Positions 8,685 through 18,115 of a stretch of 64,000 nt of DNA are shown one piece after another. The stretch is from contig CP051244.1 of NCBI GenBank assembly GCA_017795045.1, positions 662,584 to 726,583 of the forward strand, written 5' to 3'. Origin of the DNA: Allomuricauda sp. Lineage in GTDB: Bacteria; Bacteroidota; Bacteroidia; Flavobacteriales; Flavobacteriaceae. Both the position numbers and the translations under genes were made by a program. The first letter of the stretch is position 1, and each line of letters opens with the position of its first letter. The notes under the pieces were generated by a model. It did not search any database. It was not told where the DNA came from and worked only from the letters and a program-made list of their open reading frames with translations.

Positions 8685-9956
8685 ATGCTTCAATTACACA
8701 CCATTCGGGAAAACAAGGAAAGTATCATCACCGCTTTACAGAAGCGAAACATCGATGCGGAACCCATGCTGTCAAAAATAATCGAACTGGATGAAAAAAG
8801 ACGTTCCATCCAAACAGAACTTGACGCCACATTGGCCGAATCCAATAAACTCTCCAAGGAAATCGGCATGCTCTTTAAATCCGGGAAAGCCCAAGAAGCC
8901 AATGTCCTTAAAGAGAAAACCGCGGGATTGAAGGAAACGTCAAAGCAATTGGGGGATGCCCTTAATGCCGCTGCCGCTGCCCTGCAAGAGCAATTGTACC
9001 AGATTCCCAATGTACCCCACGAATCTGTTCCGGCAGGAAATTCCGATGAGGACAACGAAGAAATTTTTAGGGAAGGTGATATCCCAGTCTTGGAAGAAGG
9101 TGCATTGCCACACTGGGAACTGGCCAAAAAATACAACATCATTGATTTTGAACTCGGCGTAAAGGTCACTGGTGCCGGCTTCCCCGTCTACAAAGGAAAG
9201 GGAGCCCGTTTACAGCGTGCCCTTATTTCTTATTTTTTGGACAAGAACACTGATGCCGGATATACGGAAGTACAACCCCCTCTCATGGTCAACGAAGCCT
9301 CTGGTTATGGAACCGGGCAGTTACCGGACAAGGAAGGGCAAATGTATCATGTCACCGCAGACGATTTGTATCTTATCCCTACCGCGGAAGTGCCCATTAC
9401 CAATTTGCACCGGGACGATATTTTGGCCGAAACCGATTTTCCCATAAAATATACCGGGTATACCCCTTGTTTTAGAAGGGAAGCTGGAAGTTACGGAGCG
9501 CATGTACGTGGATTGAACCGTTTGCACCAGTTTGACAAGGTAGAGATTGTTCGCATGGAGCACCCCAACAACTCATACGCTGCTTTGGACGAAATGGTGG
9601 AGCATGTAAAGAATATCCTTCGCGATTTGAAATTGCCTTATCGAATCCTTCGTCTCTGTGGTGGGGATTTGGGTTTTACTTCTGCCCTTACCTATGATTT
9701 TGAAGTGTTCTCCACAGCCCAGGACCGCTGGCTGGAAATCAGTTCCGTTTCCAATTTTGAAACGTTCCAGGCCAACAGGTTAAAACTTCGTTTTAAGGAT
9801 GAAAATGGGAAAAGTCAATTGGCACATACCTTGAACGGAAGTGCCTTGGCCCTTCCAAGGGTACTGGCCGGAATCTTGGAAAACTGTCAAACCAAGGATG
9901 GCATCAAAATTCCCGATGTTTTGGTTCCTTACTGTGGGTTTGACACCATTGCATAA
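8685..9956 (+). CDS. serS: Serine--tRNA ligase
   Basis: Class II aminoacyl-tRNA synthetase charging tRNA-Ser. The 423 residues match the family's length. The N-terminal coiled-coil arm that contacts the tRNA long variable arm spans about 25-110 and is rich in Lys, Glu and Ala. Motif 2 (FRREAGSYG) and motif 3 (GSALALPR) are present. The ATG at 8685 starts MLQLHTIRENKES, the usual beginning. The gene has its own promoter at 8637-8667 and ends before a hairpin at 9966-9999. Confidence 0.97.
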   Translation: MLQLHTIRENKESIITALQKRNIDAEPMLSKIIELDEKRRSIQTELDATLAESNKLSKEIGMLFKSGKAQEANVLKEKTAGLKETSKQLGDALNAAAAALQEQLYQIPNVPHESVPAGNSDEDNEEIFREGDIPVLEEGALPHWELAKKYNIIDFELGVKVTGAGFPVYKGKGARLQRALISYFLDKNTDAGYTEVQPPLMVNEASGYGTGQLPDKEGQMYHVTADDLYLIPTAEVPITNLHRDDILAETDFPIKYTGYTPCFRREAGSYGAHVRGLNRLHQFDKVEIVRMEHPNNSYAALDEMVEHVKNILRDLKLPYRILRLCGGDLGFTSALTYDFEVFSTAQDRWLEISSVSNFETFQANRLKLRFKDENGKSQLAHTLNGSALALPRVLAGILENCQTKDGIKIPDVLVPYCGFDTIA

Positions 9957-9960
9957 TACA

Positions 9961-9999
9961 AAAAAGCCGGGGCCACCTTTCTCAAAGTGATGTCCCGGC
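9961..9999 (-). terminator. Terminator of the 10.0-10.4 kb secreted-protein gene
   Basis: GCCGGG (9966-9971) pairs with CCCGGC (9994-9999). The inner bases also pair (CAC...AAAGTG). On the minus strand the stem is followed by TTTTTTG, so it fits the minus-strand gene best. It may also stop serS transcripts. Confidence 0.8.
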
Positions 10000-10036
10000 A
10001 AGTTTCAATAATCCAATTTTTTAACTTGGAGCCTTT

Positions 10037-10429
10037 TTAATGGCAACCGTGGTCCACACATCCTTGTGGAACTATATCGGCATCCTCATTATTATTGGCG
10101 TCCTTTACGGTAATGACACCACCATTACACCCAAAATTTAAAGTAACACTACTGGAATACGTGGTCATTAACAGAGTACCCCCTTGGTACCATCTGTAGG
10201 GTGCAGTACCCCCATACACTGAACCATCCACTTGACCATAGGGTCCAGTTCCACACCAAGACAGTGAAATCCCTGAGGCCTCAACGGCTTCAACAGCTTC
10301 AACAGCTTCAACTTTCAAGGAAGCCTCCTCAGTTGCGGACGAAGAAAAATTGTCCAAATTCTGTGCAGAAACGTATGTCACCAATGACATTACGAACAAT
10401 AGTGCAATCAATTTGCTACTTGTTTTCAT
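10037..10429 (-). CDS. Small secreted protein with VEA repeats and an SprB-like segment
   Basis: Unrecognised 130-residue protein. A Sec signal peptide (residues 1-22, ending VSAQ) is followed by a Val-Glu-Ala repeat (KVEAVEAVEAVEA, about 41-53) encoded by tandem 9-base units. The next part, GGTAPYRWYQGG followed by VITVKDANN, resembles one SprB-type repeat of Bacteroidota adhesins. There are four Cys in the mature part, including two near the C-terminus (GCVDHGCH). Secretion to the periplasm or beyond is likely; there is no visible T9SS domain. It stands alone, with an AT-rich upstream region and its own terminator. Confidence 0.6.
   Translation of the reverse strand: MKTSSKLIALLFVMSLVTYVSAQNLDNFSSSATEEASLKVEAVEAVEAVEASGISLSWCGTGPYGQVDGSVYGGTAPYRWYQGGTLLMTTYSSSVTLNFGCNGGVITVKDANNNEDADIVPQGCVDHGCH
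10305..10332 (-). repeat. Tandem 9-bp repeat in coding sequence
   Basis: Around 10285-10312 the unit GCTTCAACA recurs in near-perfect tandem (plus strand CGGCTTCAAC, AGCTTCAAC, AGCTTCAACT), encoding the VEA-VEA-VEA run. Such units can expand or contract without shifting frame. The boundaries given are approximate. Confidence 0.6.
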
Positions 10430-10609
10430 ATAGAAAAAATTTTAAGGTTTTTTAAATATAATAATATTTTTCTTACATATTACGTAAGTTTTATTATTAA
10501 TACATGAAGTTACTGTTTCCAAAATCTTAAAAAAATCCAGAATCCTTATCCAAACCAATGGTTTGATTTTCAACAAATACCCTCAATAGCCCCTAGCTTA
10601 TGTGGTATT

Positions 10610-10641
10610 TTGGATTCGGTTAACAGAATCCCGCACTTTTG
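10610..10641 (+). promoter_or_regulatory. Promoter of the TPR-protein gene
   Basis: TTG (10610-10612), a 21-base spacer, then CACTTTTG (10634-10641), one mismatch from TAnnTTTG. The TTG start codon of the TPR gene is 28 bases downstream. Confidence 0.55.
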
Positions 10642-10669
10642 TACGTTATATTTACAATAAAACCAACTA

Positions 10670-12457
10670 TTGAGGTTTCTCTTATTTTTCATATCGAGCA
10701 TTTTTGTGCAGACCTTTTCCTATTCCCAAGAGGATTTTCTGGCCAAACAGTACTTTACGGACGGGGAATTTGAAAAAGCAGTGGTCTTCTATGAAAAATT
10801 GGTAGAGAAAAACCCGAGGCGTACCGACTATTCCGAAGGTTTGGTGGCCTGCTATCAGCAATTGGAACGTTATGGGGATGCCGAAATCTTCCTCTTGCAG
10901 AAAATAAAGGACACCTACGCCTTTCCCACTTTTTTTATTGAACTGGGCTACAACTATACCTTGCAGGACCAAGCCGAAAAGGCAACGACCTATTATGATC
11001 AGGCCATCCAAAAAATAGATGAAAATCCCAATTATGGATACAGTGTAGGGTATCGATTCCAGAAATATGCGCTATTGGACTATGCCATTAAGGCCTACAC
11101 CAAGGCCATGGCACTAAAACCGGATTTGAACTACGACTTTCAATTGGCCAGGATTTATGGCGAGCAGGGCAACATTGAAAGAATGTACCAATCCTATCTC
11201 AATCTTATCTGGGAAGGAAGGACTTCCCGTTCCAATGTGCTCCGCAATATAGACGACTTTATCTCGGAAGATCCTTCCAACCCCAATAATGTCATGCTGC
11301 GAAAAGTGTTGCTGAAAAACGCACAGCAAAACCCGGATGTTCTTTGGAACGAATTGTTGAGCTGGCTTTTTGTACAGCAAAAACAATACAACAGCGCATT
11401 CAGTCAGGAAAAGGCCATTTTTAAGCGTACAGGAGAAACTTCCGTGGACCGGTTGGAAAATCTAGGGCAGATCGCCTTGGAGGACAATGACCTGGACAAT
11501 GCCATCTCCATTTTTCAATATGTGGTGGAAAATAGCGCCGATCCAGGGAACAAACTCAACGCCGAGCTAAGCCTTATCGATATTGAATTGAAAGATCCAA
11601 CAGAAAAGGTTTTGAATCAGGTTGAAAAGAAATTTCAGGATTTGGTGACAACGTATGGAAACCAAAGTCGCACCCTACAATTGCAGATTGCCTACGCCAA
11701 TTTTCTCACTTTCAAACGGGAAAGACCGGAACCTGCCATTACCATGCTCAAGGAAAGCCTTGAACTTCCCTTGGGACGTGTGATCACGGCCTATATAAAA
11801 TTGGCTTTGGGTGATATTTTGGTATACGACCAAAAGTTCAATCAGGCACTTATCTATTTTACACAAGTACAGAAAAGCCTTAAAAATGATGTTCTGGGTC
11901 AAAATGCACGTTTCAAAGTGGCCCAGACCAGTTTTTACAAGGGAGATTTTGATTGGGCACTTACCCAGTTGAAAGTGCTCCGAAGCTCCACTTCCCAGCT
12001 CATTGCCAATGATGCCATGCAGTTGAGCCTATTGATCTCGGACAATTCCTTGGAAGACTCCACCCAGACCGCATTGAAAAAATATGCCAAGGCCGACCTG
12101 TTGGCCTATCAAAATAAAAATAAGGAAGCCATTGCGGAATTGGAGGATATCCTTGAAAACCACAAAGGTGAAAAAATAGAGGATGAGGCACTGCTCCGGC
12201 AGGCCCAACTTTTGGAAGCCCAAAAAGATTATGAAGGCGCCCGGTTCAATTATCAAAAAATTGTAGAGTTTTATGCCGATGGCATTTTGGCCGATGATGC
12301 CCATTTTGCTTTGGGCGAACTATATAGAAATGTCCTTAATGAACCCGAAAAGGCCAAAGCCCAATACGAGAAGATCATCTACAACTATCAGGACAGTTAT
12401 TATTTTCCTCAGGCCCGAAAGAATTTTAGGATGCTCCGTGGTGATGCCATTAACTAA
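10670..12457 (+). CDS. Periplasmic tetratricopeptide-repeat protein
   Basis: A 595-residue protein with a Sec signal peptide (hydrophobic residues 2-17, then SYSQ) and repeated 34-residue TPR helices along most of its length, for example YFTDGEFEKAVVFYEKLVEK near 28-47 and a last repeat with GELYRNVLNEPEKAKAQYEK. It probably scaffolds protein complexes in the periplasm or at the outer membrane. The start is TTG at 10670, chosen because no ATG precedes the signal sequence. A 35-base gap leads to the DUF4286 gene, and the following five genes form a tight same-strand run. Confidence 0.8.
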   Translation: MRFLLFFISSIFVQTFSYSQEDFLAKQYFTDGEFEKAVVFYEKLVEKNPRRTDYSEGLVACYQQLERYGDAEIFLLQKIKDTYAFPTFFIELGYNYTLQDQAEKATTYYDQAIQKIDENPNYGYSVGYRFQKYALLDYAIKAYTKAMALKPDLNYDFQLARIYGEQGNIERMYQSYLNLIWEGRTSRSNVLRNIDDFISEDPSNPNNVMLRKVLLKNAQQNPDVLWNELLSWLFVQQKQYNSAFSQEKAIFKRTGETSVDRLENLGQIALEDNDLDNAISIFQYVVENSADPGNKLNAELSLIDIELKDPTEKVLNQVEKKFQDLVTTYGNQSRTLQLQIAYANFLTFKRERPEPAITMLKESLELPLGRVITAYIKLALGDILVYDQKFNQALIYFTQVQKSLKNDVLGQNARFKVAQTSFYKGDFDWALTQLKVLRSSTSQLIANDAMQLSLLISDNSLEDSTQTALKKYAKADLLAYQNKNKEAIAELEDILENHKGEKIEDEALLRQAQLLEAQKDYEGARFNYQKIVEFYADGILADDAHFALGELYRNVLNEPEKAKAQYEKIIYNYQDSYYFPQARKNFRMLRGDAIN

Positions 12458-12492
12458 TTCTTCCCTACATTAGGGCCTTAAACCAAGAGGCC

Positions 12493-12810
12493 ATGATCAT
12501 ATACAACGTTACGATCAATATAGAGGAAAGTGTGCATGAGGAATGGTTATCATGGATGCAGGACAAGCACCTGCCCGATATGCTGGCCACGGGAAAGTTC
12601 ACCCATGCCAAAATGGTAAAAGTACTGGTAGAGGAAGACATGGGAGGGGTTACCTACTCCATACAGTACACCGCAAAAGACAAACAGACTTTGGAATCGT
12701 ACTACCGGGAAGATGCCGACCGTTTGCGTGCCGATGCCCAAAAATTGTTTCCCAATAAGTTTGTGGCATTCCGAACAGAGCTCGAAGTCATCAGTCAACA
12801 AATTCCCTAA
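12493..12810 (+). CDS. DUF4286 family protein
   Basis: A 105-residue cytoplasmic protein recognised as DUF4286, a small ferredoxin-fold-like family common in Bacteroidota. It starts MIIYNVTINIEES, and the conserved parts W-L-S-W-M and KHLPDMLATG follow. No function is established. It has no signal peptide or membrane segment. It lies three bases upstream of the gamma-glutamylcyclotransferase-like gene and so shares its transcript. Confidence 0.8.
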   Translation: MIIYNVTINIEESVHEEWLSWMQDKHLPDMLATGKFTHAKMVKVLVEEDMGGVTYSIQYTAKDKQTLESYYREDADRLRADAQKLFPNKFVAFRTELEVISQQIP

Positions 12811-12813
12811 CCC

Positions 12814-13122
12814 TTGGCATACCTTTTTACCTATGGCACCCTACAAGACCTTCAAGTACAGCAATACGTATTTGGACGTATCCTCGATGGGCAACCCGAT
12901 TTTCTATTGGGGTTCAAAAAAATGGAAAATGCCGTTTACGGTAGATACTCCCTAGTAATTCAAACTGGTAAAATTGAGGACAAAGTGGAAGGTAAAGTCT
13001 ACGAGGTCTCTGAAATTAACCTAAAGAAGGCCGATATTTATGAGACCAGCGCCTACAGTCGTAAAATATTCCCTCTGGAATCCGGTCTGCAGGCATGGGT
13101 GTATGTCGAAAATTCCAAGTAA
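12814..13122 (+). CDS. Gamma-glutamylcyclotransferase-like (AIG2/GGCT fold) protein
   Basis: A 102-residue protein with the GGCT-family substrate-binding signature YGTLQD at residues 7-12, followed by a typical beta-barrel and a Glu in [13 protein letters not shown] where the family has its catalytic region. The probable reaction is cleavage of gamma-glutamyl amines or dipeptides to 5-oxoproline, but the substrate is not predictable. The start is TTG. It sits between DUF4286 and rsmA in the same run. Confidence 0.75.
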   Translation: MAYLFTYGTLQDLQVQQYVFGRILDGQPDFLLGFKKMENAVYGRYSLVIQTGKIEDKVEGKVYEVSEINLKKADIYETSAYSRKIFPLESGLQAWVYVENSK

Positions 13123-13187
13123 CTTGCAAAAAAACCCCTGTGCCCAAGAAGAATAAAAGAAAGCCAAGTAATGGTCGGCCCAAACGT

Positions 13188-14012
13188 ATGGAAAATGGGC
13201 AGGAAAATGGTGCGGTAAAGGCCAAAAAGCATTTGGGGCAACATTTCCTGAAAGACGAAACGGTGGCACGCAACATAGCGGAAACCCTTAGCCTTAAAGG
13301 CTATACCAACGTTTTGGAGATAGGTCCGGGCATGGGCGTGCTCACCAAGTACCTTTTACAACGAGATGTAGATCTGGTGGCCATGGACTTGGACGAAGAA
13401 TCCATCATATACCTAAACCACAGTTTTCCCCTTGAACATTCCGAAATCCTTAAAAAGAACAATCGCCTCAATATTATTGAAGCTGATTTTCTAAAGTTTG
13501 ATCTACGAAACCTTTACGGTGAAGAGCAATTTGCTATAACTGGAAACTTCCCCTACAACATCTCAAGTCAGATTGTCTTTAAAATGTTGGAGATCCGGCA
13601 ACAGATCCCAGAATTTTCGGGAATGTTCCAAAAAGAAGTGGCCCAGCGCATTTGTGAAAAACCGGGAAGCAAGACCTATGGCATTCTATCGGTCTTGGTA
13701 CAGGCCTTCTACGAGGCCGAATATTTGTTTTCCGTACCACCCCAGGTTTTTGACCCTCCACCAAAAGTGCATTCCGGGGTATTGCGCCTCACCCGAAAAC
13801 CAGAACTGAAACTTCCCTGTGATGAGCATCTGTTCTTCAAGGTGGTAAAAACAGCTTTCAACCAAAGACGAAAAACGCTCCGTAACAGCCTTAAAACCTT
13901 TGATCTTTCCGATAATCTCAAAGAAGATACTATCTTTGACCAGCGCCCAGAACAGCTCAGTGTGGCAGATTTTGTAACGTTGACCCAAAAGATAGCCAAT
14001 GACCCCGTTTAA
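13188..14012 (+). CDS. rsmA: 16S rRNA (adenine1518/1519-N6)-dimethyltransferase
   Basis: RsmA (KsgA) dimethylates two adenines in helix 45 of 16S rRNA during 30S assembly. The motifs are [12 protein letters not shown], the SAM-binding [10 protein letters not shown] and the catalytic NFPYN (the N-x-P-Y box), all in the expected order; from ATG 13188 the length is 274 residues. The frame is open upstream. A GTG at 13140 would add a basic 16-residue leader and an ATG at 13095 would overlap the preceding gene, so the start is uncertain. The 3' end overlaps mgtE by 14 bases, indicating coupling. Confidence 0.95.
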   Translation: MENGQENGAVKAKKHLGQHFLKDETVARNIAETLSLKGYTNVLEIGPGMGVLTKYLLQRDVDLVAMDLDEESIIYLNHSFPLEHSEILKKNNRLNIIEADFLKFDLRNLYGEEQFAITGNFPYNISSQIVFKMLEIRQQIPEFSGMFQKEVAQRICEKPGSKTYGILSVLVQAFYEAEYLFSVPPQVFDPPPKVHSGVLRLTRKPELKLPCDEHLFFKVVKTAFNQRRKTLRNSLKTFDLSDNLKEDTIFDQRPEQLSVADFVTLTQKIANDPV

Positions 14013-15351
14013 ACTTACAGACGAGCTTTTAGAAGAAATCCAGCAACTGATATCGGAAAAGAGAAACACCGACCTTCAGTCCATGATGCAGGAGTTCCAC
14101 TATGCCGATATTGCCGAAATAGCGGATGAACTCGATGTGGATGAAGCCACCTACCTCATTAAGCTTCTGGATAGTGAGAAAACATCGGATATCCTTGCGG
14201 AAATGCATGAAGATATCCGGGAAGCCGTATTGAAAAACCTTACGGCAAAGGAAATCGCCGGGGAGTTGGAGGAGTTGGACACGGATGATGCCGCCGATAT
14301 CATCAATGAGCTGCCCAAAGAGATGGTCCAAGAGGTCATCTCCGAGATCGAGGATCGGGAACACGCCAAACATATTGTGGACCTGCTACGCTATGACGAG
14401 GACAGTGCCGGTGGACTTATGGCGAAGGAATTGGTAAAGGTGAACGAAAATTGGAACGTGCTCACCTGCGTCAAGGAAATGAGGGCCCAAGCCGAAAATG
14501 TGACCCGGGTACACTCCATATATGTAGTGGACGATGAGGGGAGGCTAAAAGGAAGACTCTCTTTGAAGGACTTATTGACCACCTCCACCAAGACCAACAT
14601 CAAAGATGTGTATATCCCAAAAGTGGATTCCGTGACCGTTAACGAAAAAGGCGAAGAAGTGGCAAAGATTATGTCCAAATACGACTTGGAGGCCATTCCC
14701 GTGGTGGACGAAGTGGGCAGATTGGTGGGCCGCATTACCATTGACGATATTGTGGACGTGATCAAAGAAGAAGCCGATAAGGATTACCAAATGGCTGCCG
14801 GTATTTCCCAAGATGTTGAGGCCGATGATAGCATCTGGGTCCTTACCCGCGCCCGATTGCCTTGGCTTATATTGGGACTTATGGGAGGTTTGGGCGCCGC
14901 TGCCATCATGGGTGGATTTGAGGAAATGATATCCAAACATGCTGTGCTTTTCTTCTTTACCCCGCTGATAGCGGCTATGGCTGGTAATGTTGGGGTACAG
15001 TCCAGCGCCATTATCGTGCAAGGTCTCGCCAACGATGACCTCAAGGGAAGTATCAGCAACCGCCTCGTCAAGGAAATGTTGTTGGCACTCTTGAATGGAC
15101 TTATCTTAGCCATCTTGCTCTTGTTCTTCACTTGGGTTTGGAAGGGATCCTTCAGTACGGCCCTAGCCATTTCACTCTCGTTGGTAGTGGTCATAGTAGT
15201 AGCAGGGCTGATCGGGACCTTTATCCCTCTTTTCCTCCATAAAAGAGACATAGACCCCGCCATAGCCACAGGCCCTTTTATCACTACAAGTAACGATATC
15301 TTTGGAATCCTCATCTATTTTTTGATTGCCAAGATTATTTTGGGGATTTAA
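13999..15351 (+). CDS. mgtE: Magnesium transporter MgtE
   Basis: A 450-residue Mg2+ channel of the MgtE family. Residues 1-130 form the acidic helical N domain, about 135-255 hold two CBS domains, and the remainder has five membrane helices with the pore-region sequence [10 protein letters not shown]. Cytoplasmic N and CBS domains sense Mg2+ and gate the pore in characterised members. It overlaps rsmA by 14 bases, an arrangement I recognise from other Flavobacteriia. Confidence 0.95.
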   Translation: MTPFKLTDELLEEIQQLISEKRNTDLQSMMQEFHYADIAEIADELDVDEATYLIKLLDSEKTSDILAEMHEDIREAVLKNLTAKEIAGELEELDTDDAADIINELPKEMVQEVISEIEDREHAKHIVDLLRYDEDSAGGLMAKELVKVNENWNVLTCVKEMRAQAENVTRVHSIYVVDDEGRLKGRLSLKDLLTTSTKTNIKDVYIPKVDSVTVNEKGEEVAKIMSKYDLEAIPVVDEVGRLVGRITIDDIVDVIKEEADKDYQMAAGISQDVEADDSIWVLTRARLPWLILGLMGGLGAAAIMGGFEEMISKHAVLFFFTPLIAAMAGNVGVQSSAIIVQGLANDDLKGSISNRLVKEMLLALLNGLILAILLLFFTWVWKGSFSTALAISLSLVVVIVVAGLIGTFIPLFLHKRDIDPAIATGPFITTSNDIFGILIYFLIAKIILGI

Positions 15352-15378
15352 TTCCTTTCAACTTAAAAGCAAACCAAG

Positions 15379-15849
15379 ATGACACGAAGTGAATTCATGG
15401 CAACCAGATTAAGGGAAGTCCTGTTGAGTGGTCATTGGATTGCCCAAACCAACATCAAGGAACAGATAGAAAGCATATCGTGGCAACAGGCCAATCAAAG
15501 GATACAATCCCTGAATACCATAGCCTTGCTCACATACCACCTTAATTATTACCTGGGCGGTATTTTGAATGTATTTGAAGGAGGAAAACTCGAAATTAGG
15601 GATACATACAGCTTTGATATGCCCGCTATGACTTCGGAAACGGATTGGAGGAACTTGGTTGGGGAATTTCTGGTCAACTCCGAAAAATTTGCCATGCATG
15701 TGGAAAAAATGGAGGACGCCCTGCTGGACACTCCCTTTGTTGATGAAAAGTACGGAACCTACTTGCGAAACATAGAAGGAGTGATTGAACACAGTTATTA
15801 TCACCTAGGTCAAATTTCACTGATCAAAAAACTAATATTGGAAAGATGA
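15379..15849 (+). CDS. DinB-like (DfsB) four-helix protein
   Basis: A 156-residue protein resembling the DinB/DfsB four-helix bundle family of putative metal-dependent enzymes. His at TYHLNYYLGG and at HSYYHLGQISLIKK match the positions where the family places its metal ligands; the reaction is unknown. It overlaps the following cupin gene by four bases (ATGA) and is 27 bases downstream of mgtE. Confidence 0.7.
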   Translation: MTRSEFMATRLREVLLSGHWIAQTNIKEQIESISWQQANQRIQSLNTIALLTYHLNYYLGGILNVFEGGKLEIRDTYSFDMPAMTSETDWRNLVGEFLVNSEKFAMHVEKMEDALLDTPFVDEKYGTYLRNIEGVIEHSYYHLGQISLIKKLILER

Positions 15850-16211
15850 AGCCCATCAATCTACAGCAAAAACATACCGAATTCACCAACCAATGGCACC
15901 CGCACCAAATTGCGGTGGTGGACAATATGCAAGTACTATTGGCCAAGTTGCAGGGAGAGTTTGTCTGGCATGCCCACGAACATGAAGACGAGCTGTTCCA
16001 AGTGATCAAAGGCACCCTTTATATGCAGTTTAGGGACCGGACCGTGGTAGTGAAGGAAGGAGAGATCATTGTGGTGCCCAAGGGAGTGGAACACAACCCC
16101 ATGACCAAAAATGGGGAAGAGGTACATGTGCTCCTTTTTGAAAAGCTGACCACGGCCCACACTGGGGACGTCCAGCATGAAAAAACACAGACCGTATATC
16201 CAAAAATCTAG
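15846..16211 (+). CDS. Cupin-domain protein
   Basis: A small single-domain cupin of 121 residues. Cupin motif 1 reads HAHEHEDELFQVIKG, with His, His and Glu metal ligands; motif 2 is around PKGVEHNP with the last His. Such proteins bind a divalent metal and may act as isomerases, dioxygenases or sugar-binding proteins, so no substrate is assigned. It is coupled by overlap to the DinB-like gene and ends 19 bases before the dehydrogenase start. Confidence 0.8.
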   Translation: MKPINLQQKHTEFTNQWHPHQIAVVDNMQVLLAKLQGEFVWHAHEHEDELFQVIKGTLYMQFRDRTVVVKEGEIIVVPKGVEHNPMTKNGEEVHVLLFEKLTTAHTGDVQHEKTQTVYPKI

Positions 16212-16230
16212 GAATTGTATATTTGCCTCC

Positions 16231-17163
16231 ATGAAAATTCTCCATCTGGATACCAACCACCCCCTACTTCTGGAACAGTTTGCCCAACTGGGTTTTGAAA
16301 ATCATGAAGACTACGTTTCTTCCAAGGAAGAAGTGGAACGCAAAATACACGAATACGACGGTGTGATCATCCGAAGTAGATTTACCTTGGACCAACAGTT
16401 CTTGGACAAGGCCTCCAATTTAAAGTTTATTGGAAGGGTCGGTGCTGGGTTGGAAAACATTGATGTGGAGCATGCCAAACATAAGGGCATCTTCCTTGCC
16501 TCGGCCCCAGAAGGCAACCGGAATGCGGTGGGCGAACACACCTTGGGTATGCTATTGTACCTCATGAACCACATGGGCAAGGCCAACCGCGAGGTGAAAA
16601 AAGGAAAATGGGACCGCGAAGGGAACCGTGGCGTGGAGCTGGATGGTAAAACCGTGGGCATAGTGGGCTACGGAAACATGGGTAAGGCATTTGCCAAAAA
16701 GCTGCGTGGATTTGATGTGGAAGTCATCTGTTATGATATTGTGGGAGGGGTCGGTGATGAAAATGCCCGCCAAGTCGGTATCATGGAATTTCAACAAAAA
16801 TCGGATGTCGTGAGCCTTCACGTACCACAGACCGAACTTACCGTGGACATGGTCAACTCCGAATTCATAGATGCATTTCACAAATCCTTTTGGTTATTGA
16901 ACACGGCCCGGGGAAAATGCGTGGTGACCAAAGACTTGGTCATTGGGCTAAAATCCGGAAAAGTATTGGGTGCCGGATTGGATGTGCTGGAATATGAAAA
17001 GAAGTCCTTTGAAAACATGTTCGTGCAAAAACCCAAGGCCTTCAAATACCTTCGGAAGGCCAAAAATGTACTATTGACTCCCCACGTGGCTGGATGGACC
17101 GTGGAAAGTAAAGAAAAATTGGCCCAAACCATTGTGGACAAGGTCAAAGAGAAATTTTGTTAA
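16231..17163 (+). CDS. NAD-dependent 2-hydroxyacid dehydrogenase (phosphoglycerate dehydrogenase-like)
   Basis: A 310-residue D-isomer 2-hydroxyacid dehydrogenase. The Rossmann motif GIVGYGNMGKAF lies at about 148-159, the catalytic Arg in LLNTARGKCV, the Glu in the LDVLEYEKK region and the His in LLTPHVAGWT. Its length is close to short SerA-type enzymes lacking the C-terminal ACT domain, so 3-phosphoglycerate dehydrogenase (first step of Ser synthesis) is possible, but related 2-ketoacid reductases cannot be excluded. The start at 16231 fits the first beta strand (MKILHLDTN); the upstream in-frame ATG overlaps the cupin gene. Confidence 0.85.
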   Translation: MKILHLDTNHPLLLEQFAQLGFENHEDYVSSKEEVERKIHEYDGVIIRSRFTLDQQFLDKASNLKFIGRVGAGLENIDVEHAKHKGIFLASAPEGNRNAVGEHTLGMLLYLMNHMGKANREVKKGKWDREGNRGVELDGKTVGIVGYGNMGKAFAKKLRGFDVEVICYDIVGGVGDENARQVGIMEFQQKSDVVSLHVPQTELTVDMVNSEFIDAFHKSFWLLNTARGKCVVTKDLVIGLKSGKVLGAGLDVLEYEKKSFENMFVQKPKAFKYLRKAKNVLLTPHVAGWTVESKEKLAQTIVDKVKEKFC

Positions 17164-17221
17164 CTTTAAAACCCTAAGCCATTCTATTATTGGCTTGGGC
17201 CGTTGGCAAAATTCACTACAA

Positions 17222-17680
17222 ATGACCATAGATGCCCAAACCCCGGACGAATATATCCGCAAAGTCCCCGAAGACCGTCGAGAGGCTGTTTCCAAATTAA
17301 GGGAAACAGTCAAGACAAATCTCCCCGAAGGTTTTCAGGAATGCATCAGTTATAAAATGATTGGCTATGTGGTTCCACATTCACTATATCCAGATGGGTA
17401 CCACTGCAATCCCACCTTGCCCCTGCCCTTTATCAATATCGCGTCACAGAAAAATTTTATAGCCCTATACCATTCTGGCATTTATGCCAACCCTAATCTT
17501 TATAATTGGTTTGTAGAGGAATACCCAAAACATGTATCGACCAAATTGGACATGGGGAAAAGCTGTATTCGTTTTAAGAATGGCAAGAACATTCCTTTTG
17601 GACTGATTGCCGAACTATGCCAAAAAATGACCCCTCAGGGTTGGATAACCTTATATGAACAAAACATTAAACGACCATGA
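17222..17680 (+). CDS. DUF1801 family protein
   Basis: A 152-residue protein of the DUF1801/YdhG-like fold, found in a frataxin-like group of proposed iron-binding proteins. The conserved features are Y-I-R-K-V-P near the N-terminus, the central YKMIGY and PFINIASQKNFIALYHSG, and a C-terminal SCIRFKNGKNIPFGLIAEL. No catalytic residues are known. The start at 17222 fits the family; the ORF extends upstream into the dehydrogenase gene. It overlaps the next gene by four bases. Confidence 0.8.
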   Translation: MTIDAQTPDEYIRKVPEDRREAVSKLRETVKTNLPEGFQECISYKMIGYVVPHSLYPDGYHCNPTLPLPFINIASQKNFIALYHSGIYANPNLYNWFVEEYPKHVSTKLDMGKSCIRFKNGKNIPFGLIAELCQKMTPQGWITLYEQNIKRP

Positions 17681-18063
17681 AACAAAGAGTAACAGGAATC
17701 GGGGGATTTTTCTTTAAGACCAAAGACCCGAACAAAATCAAGGATTGGTACAAGACCCACTTGGGCCTTAACACGGACCAATATGGATGTTCCTTTTGGT
17801 GGAAGGATCAAAAGGGAGATGATTGTATGACCCAATGGAGTCCCTTCGCCGAAGACACTACCTATTTTCAACCCAGTGAAAAGCAGTTTATGATGAACTT
17901 TAGGGTAGAGAACTTGGTGGAATTGTTGGAAGCCTTAAAAAAAGAGGGCGTAACCGTAGTGGGTGAAATAGAGGAATACGACTATGGCAAATTTGGATGG
18001 ATCATGGACCCGGAAGGCAATAAGTTGGAACTATGGGAACCTGTTGATAAAGCATTTCTTTAG
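17677..18063 (+). CDS. VOC (glyoxalase/bleomycin resistance) family protein
   Basis: A 128-residue vicinal-oxygen-chelate protein with two beta-alpha-beta-beta-beta modules. The first begins at TGIGGFFFKTKDPNKIKDWY and the second ends with the usual MDPEGNKLELWEP strand. The Glu in KLELWE is a typical metal ligand of the fold. The substrate is not predictable. The ATGA overlap with the DUF1801 gene indicates coupled translation. Confidence 0.85.
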   Translation: MKQRVTGIGGFFFKTKDPNKIKDWYKTHLGLNTDQYGCSFWWKDQKGDDCMTQWSPFAEDTTYFQPSEKQFMMNFRVENLVELLEALKKEGVTVVGEIEEYDYGKFGWIMDPEGNKLELWEPVDKAFL

Positions 18064-18115
18064 GTATTGAATAATTTGTTACATTTAGAACTCGTTTAAC
18101 CAACACATTAAAACC

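Noticed and set aside
9966..9999. serS terminator only
   Set aside because: The T-run is on the minus-strand side, so the hairpin is assigned mainly to the convergent secreted-protein gene.
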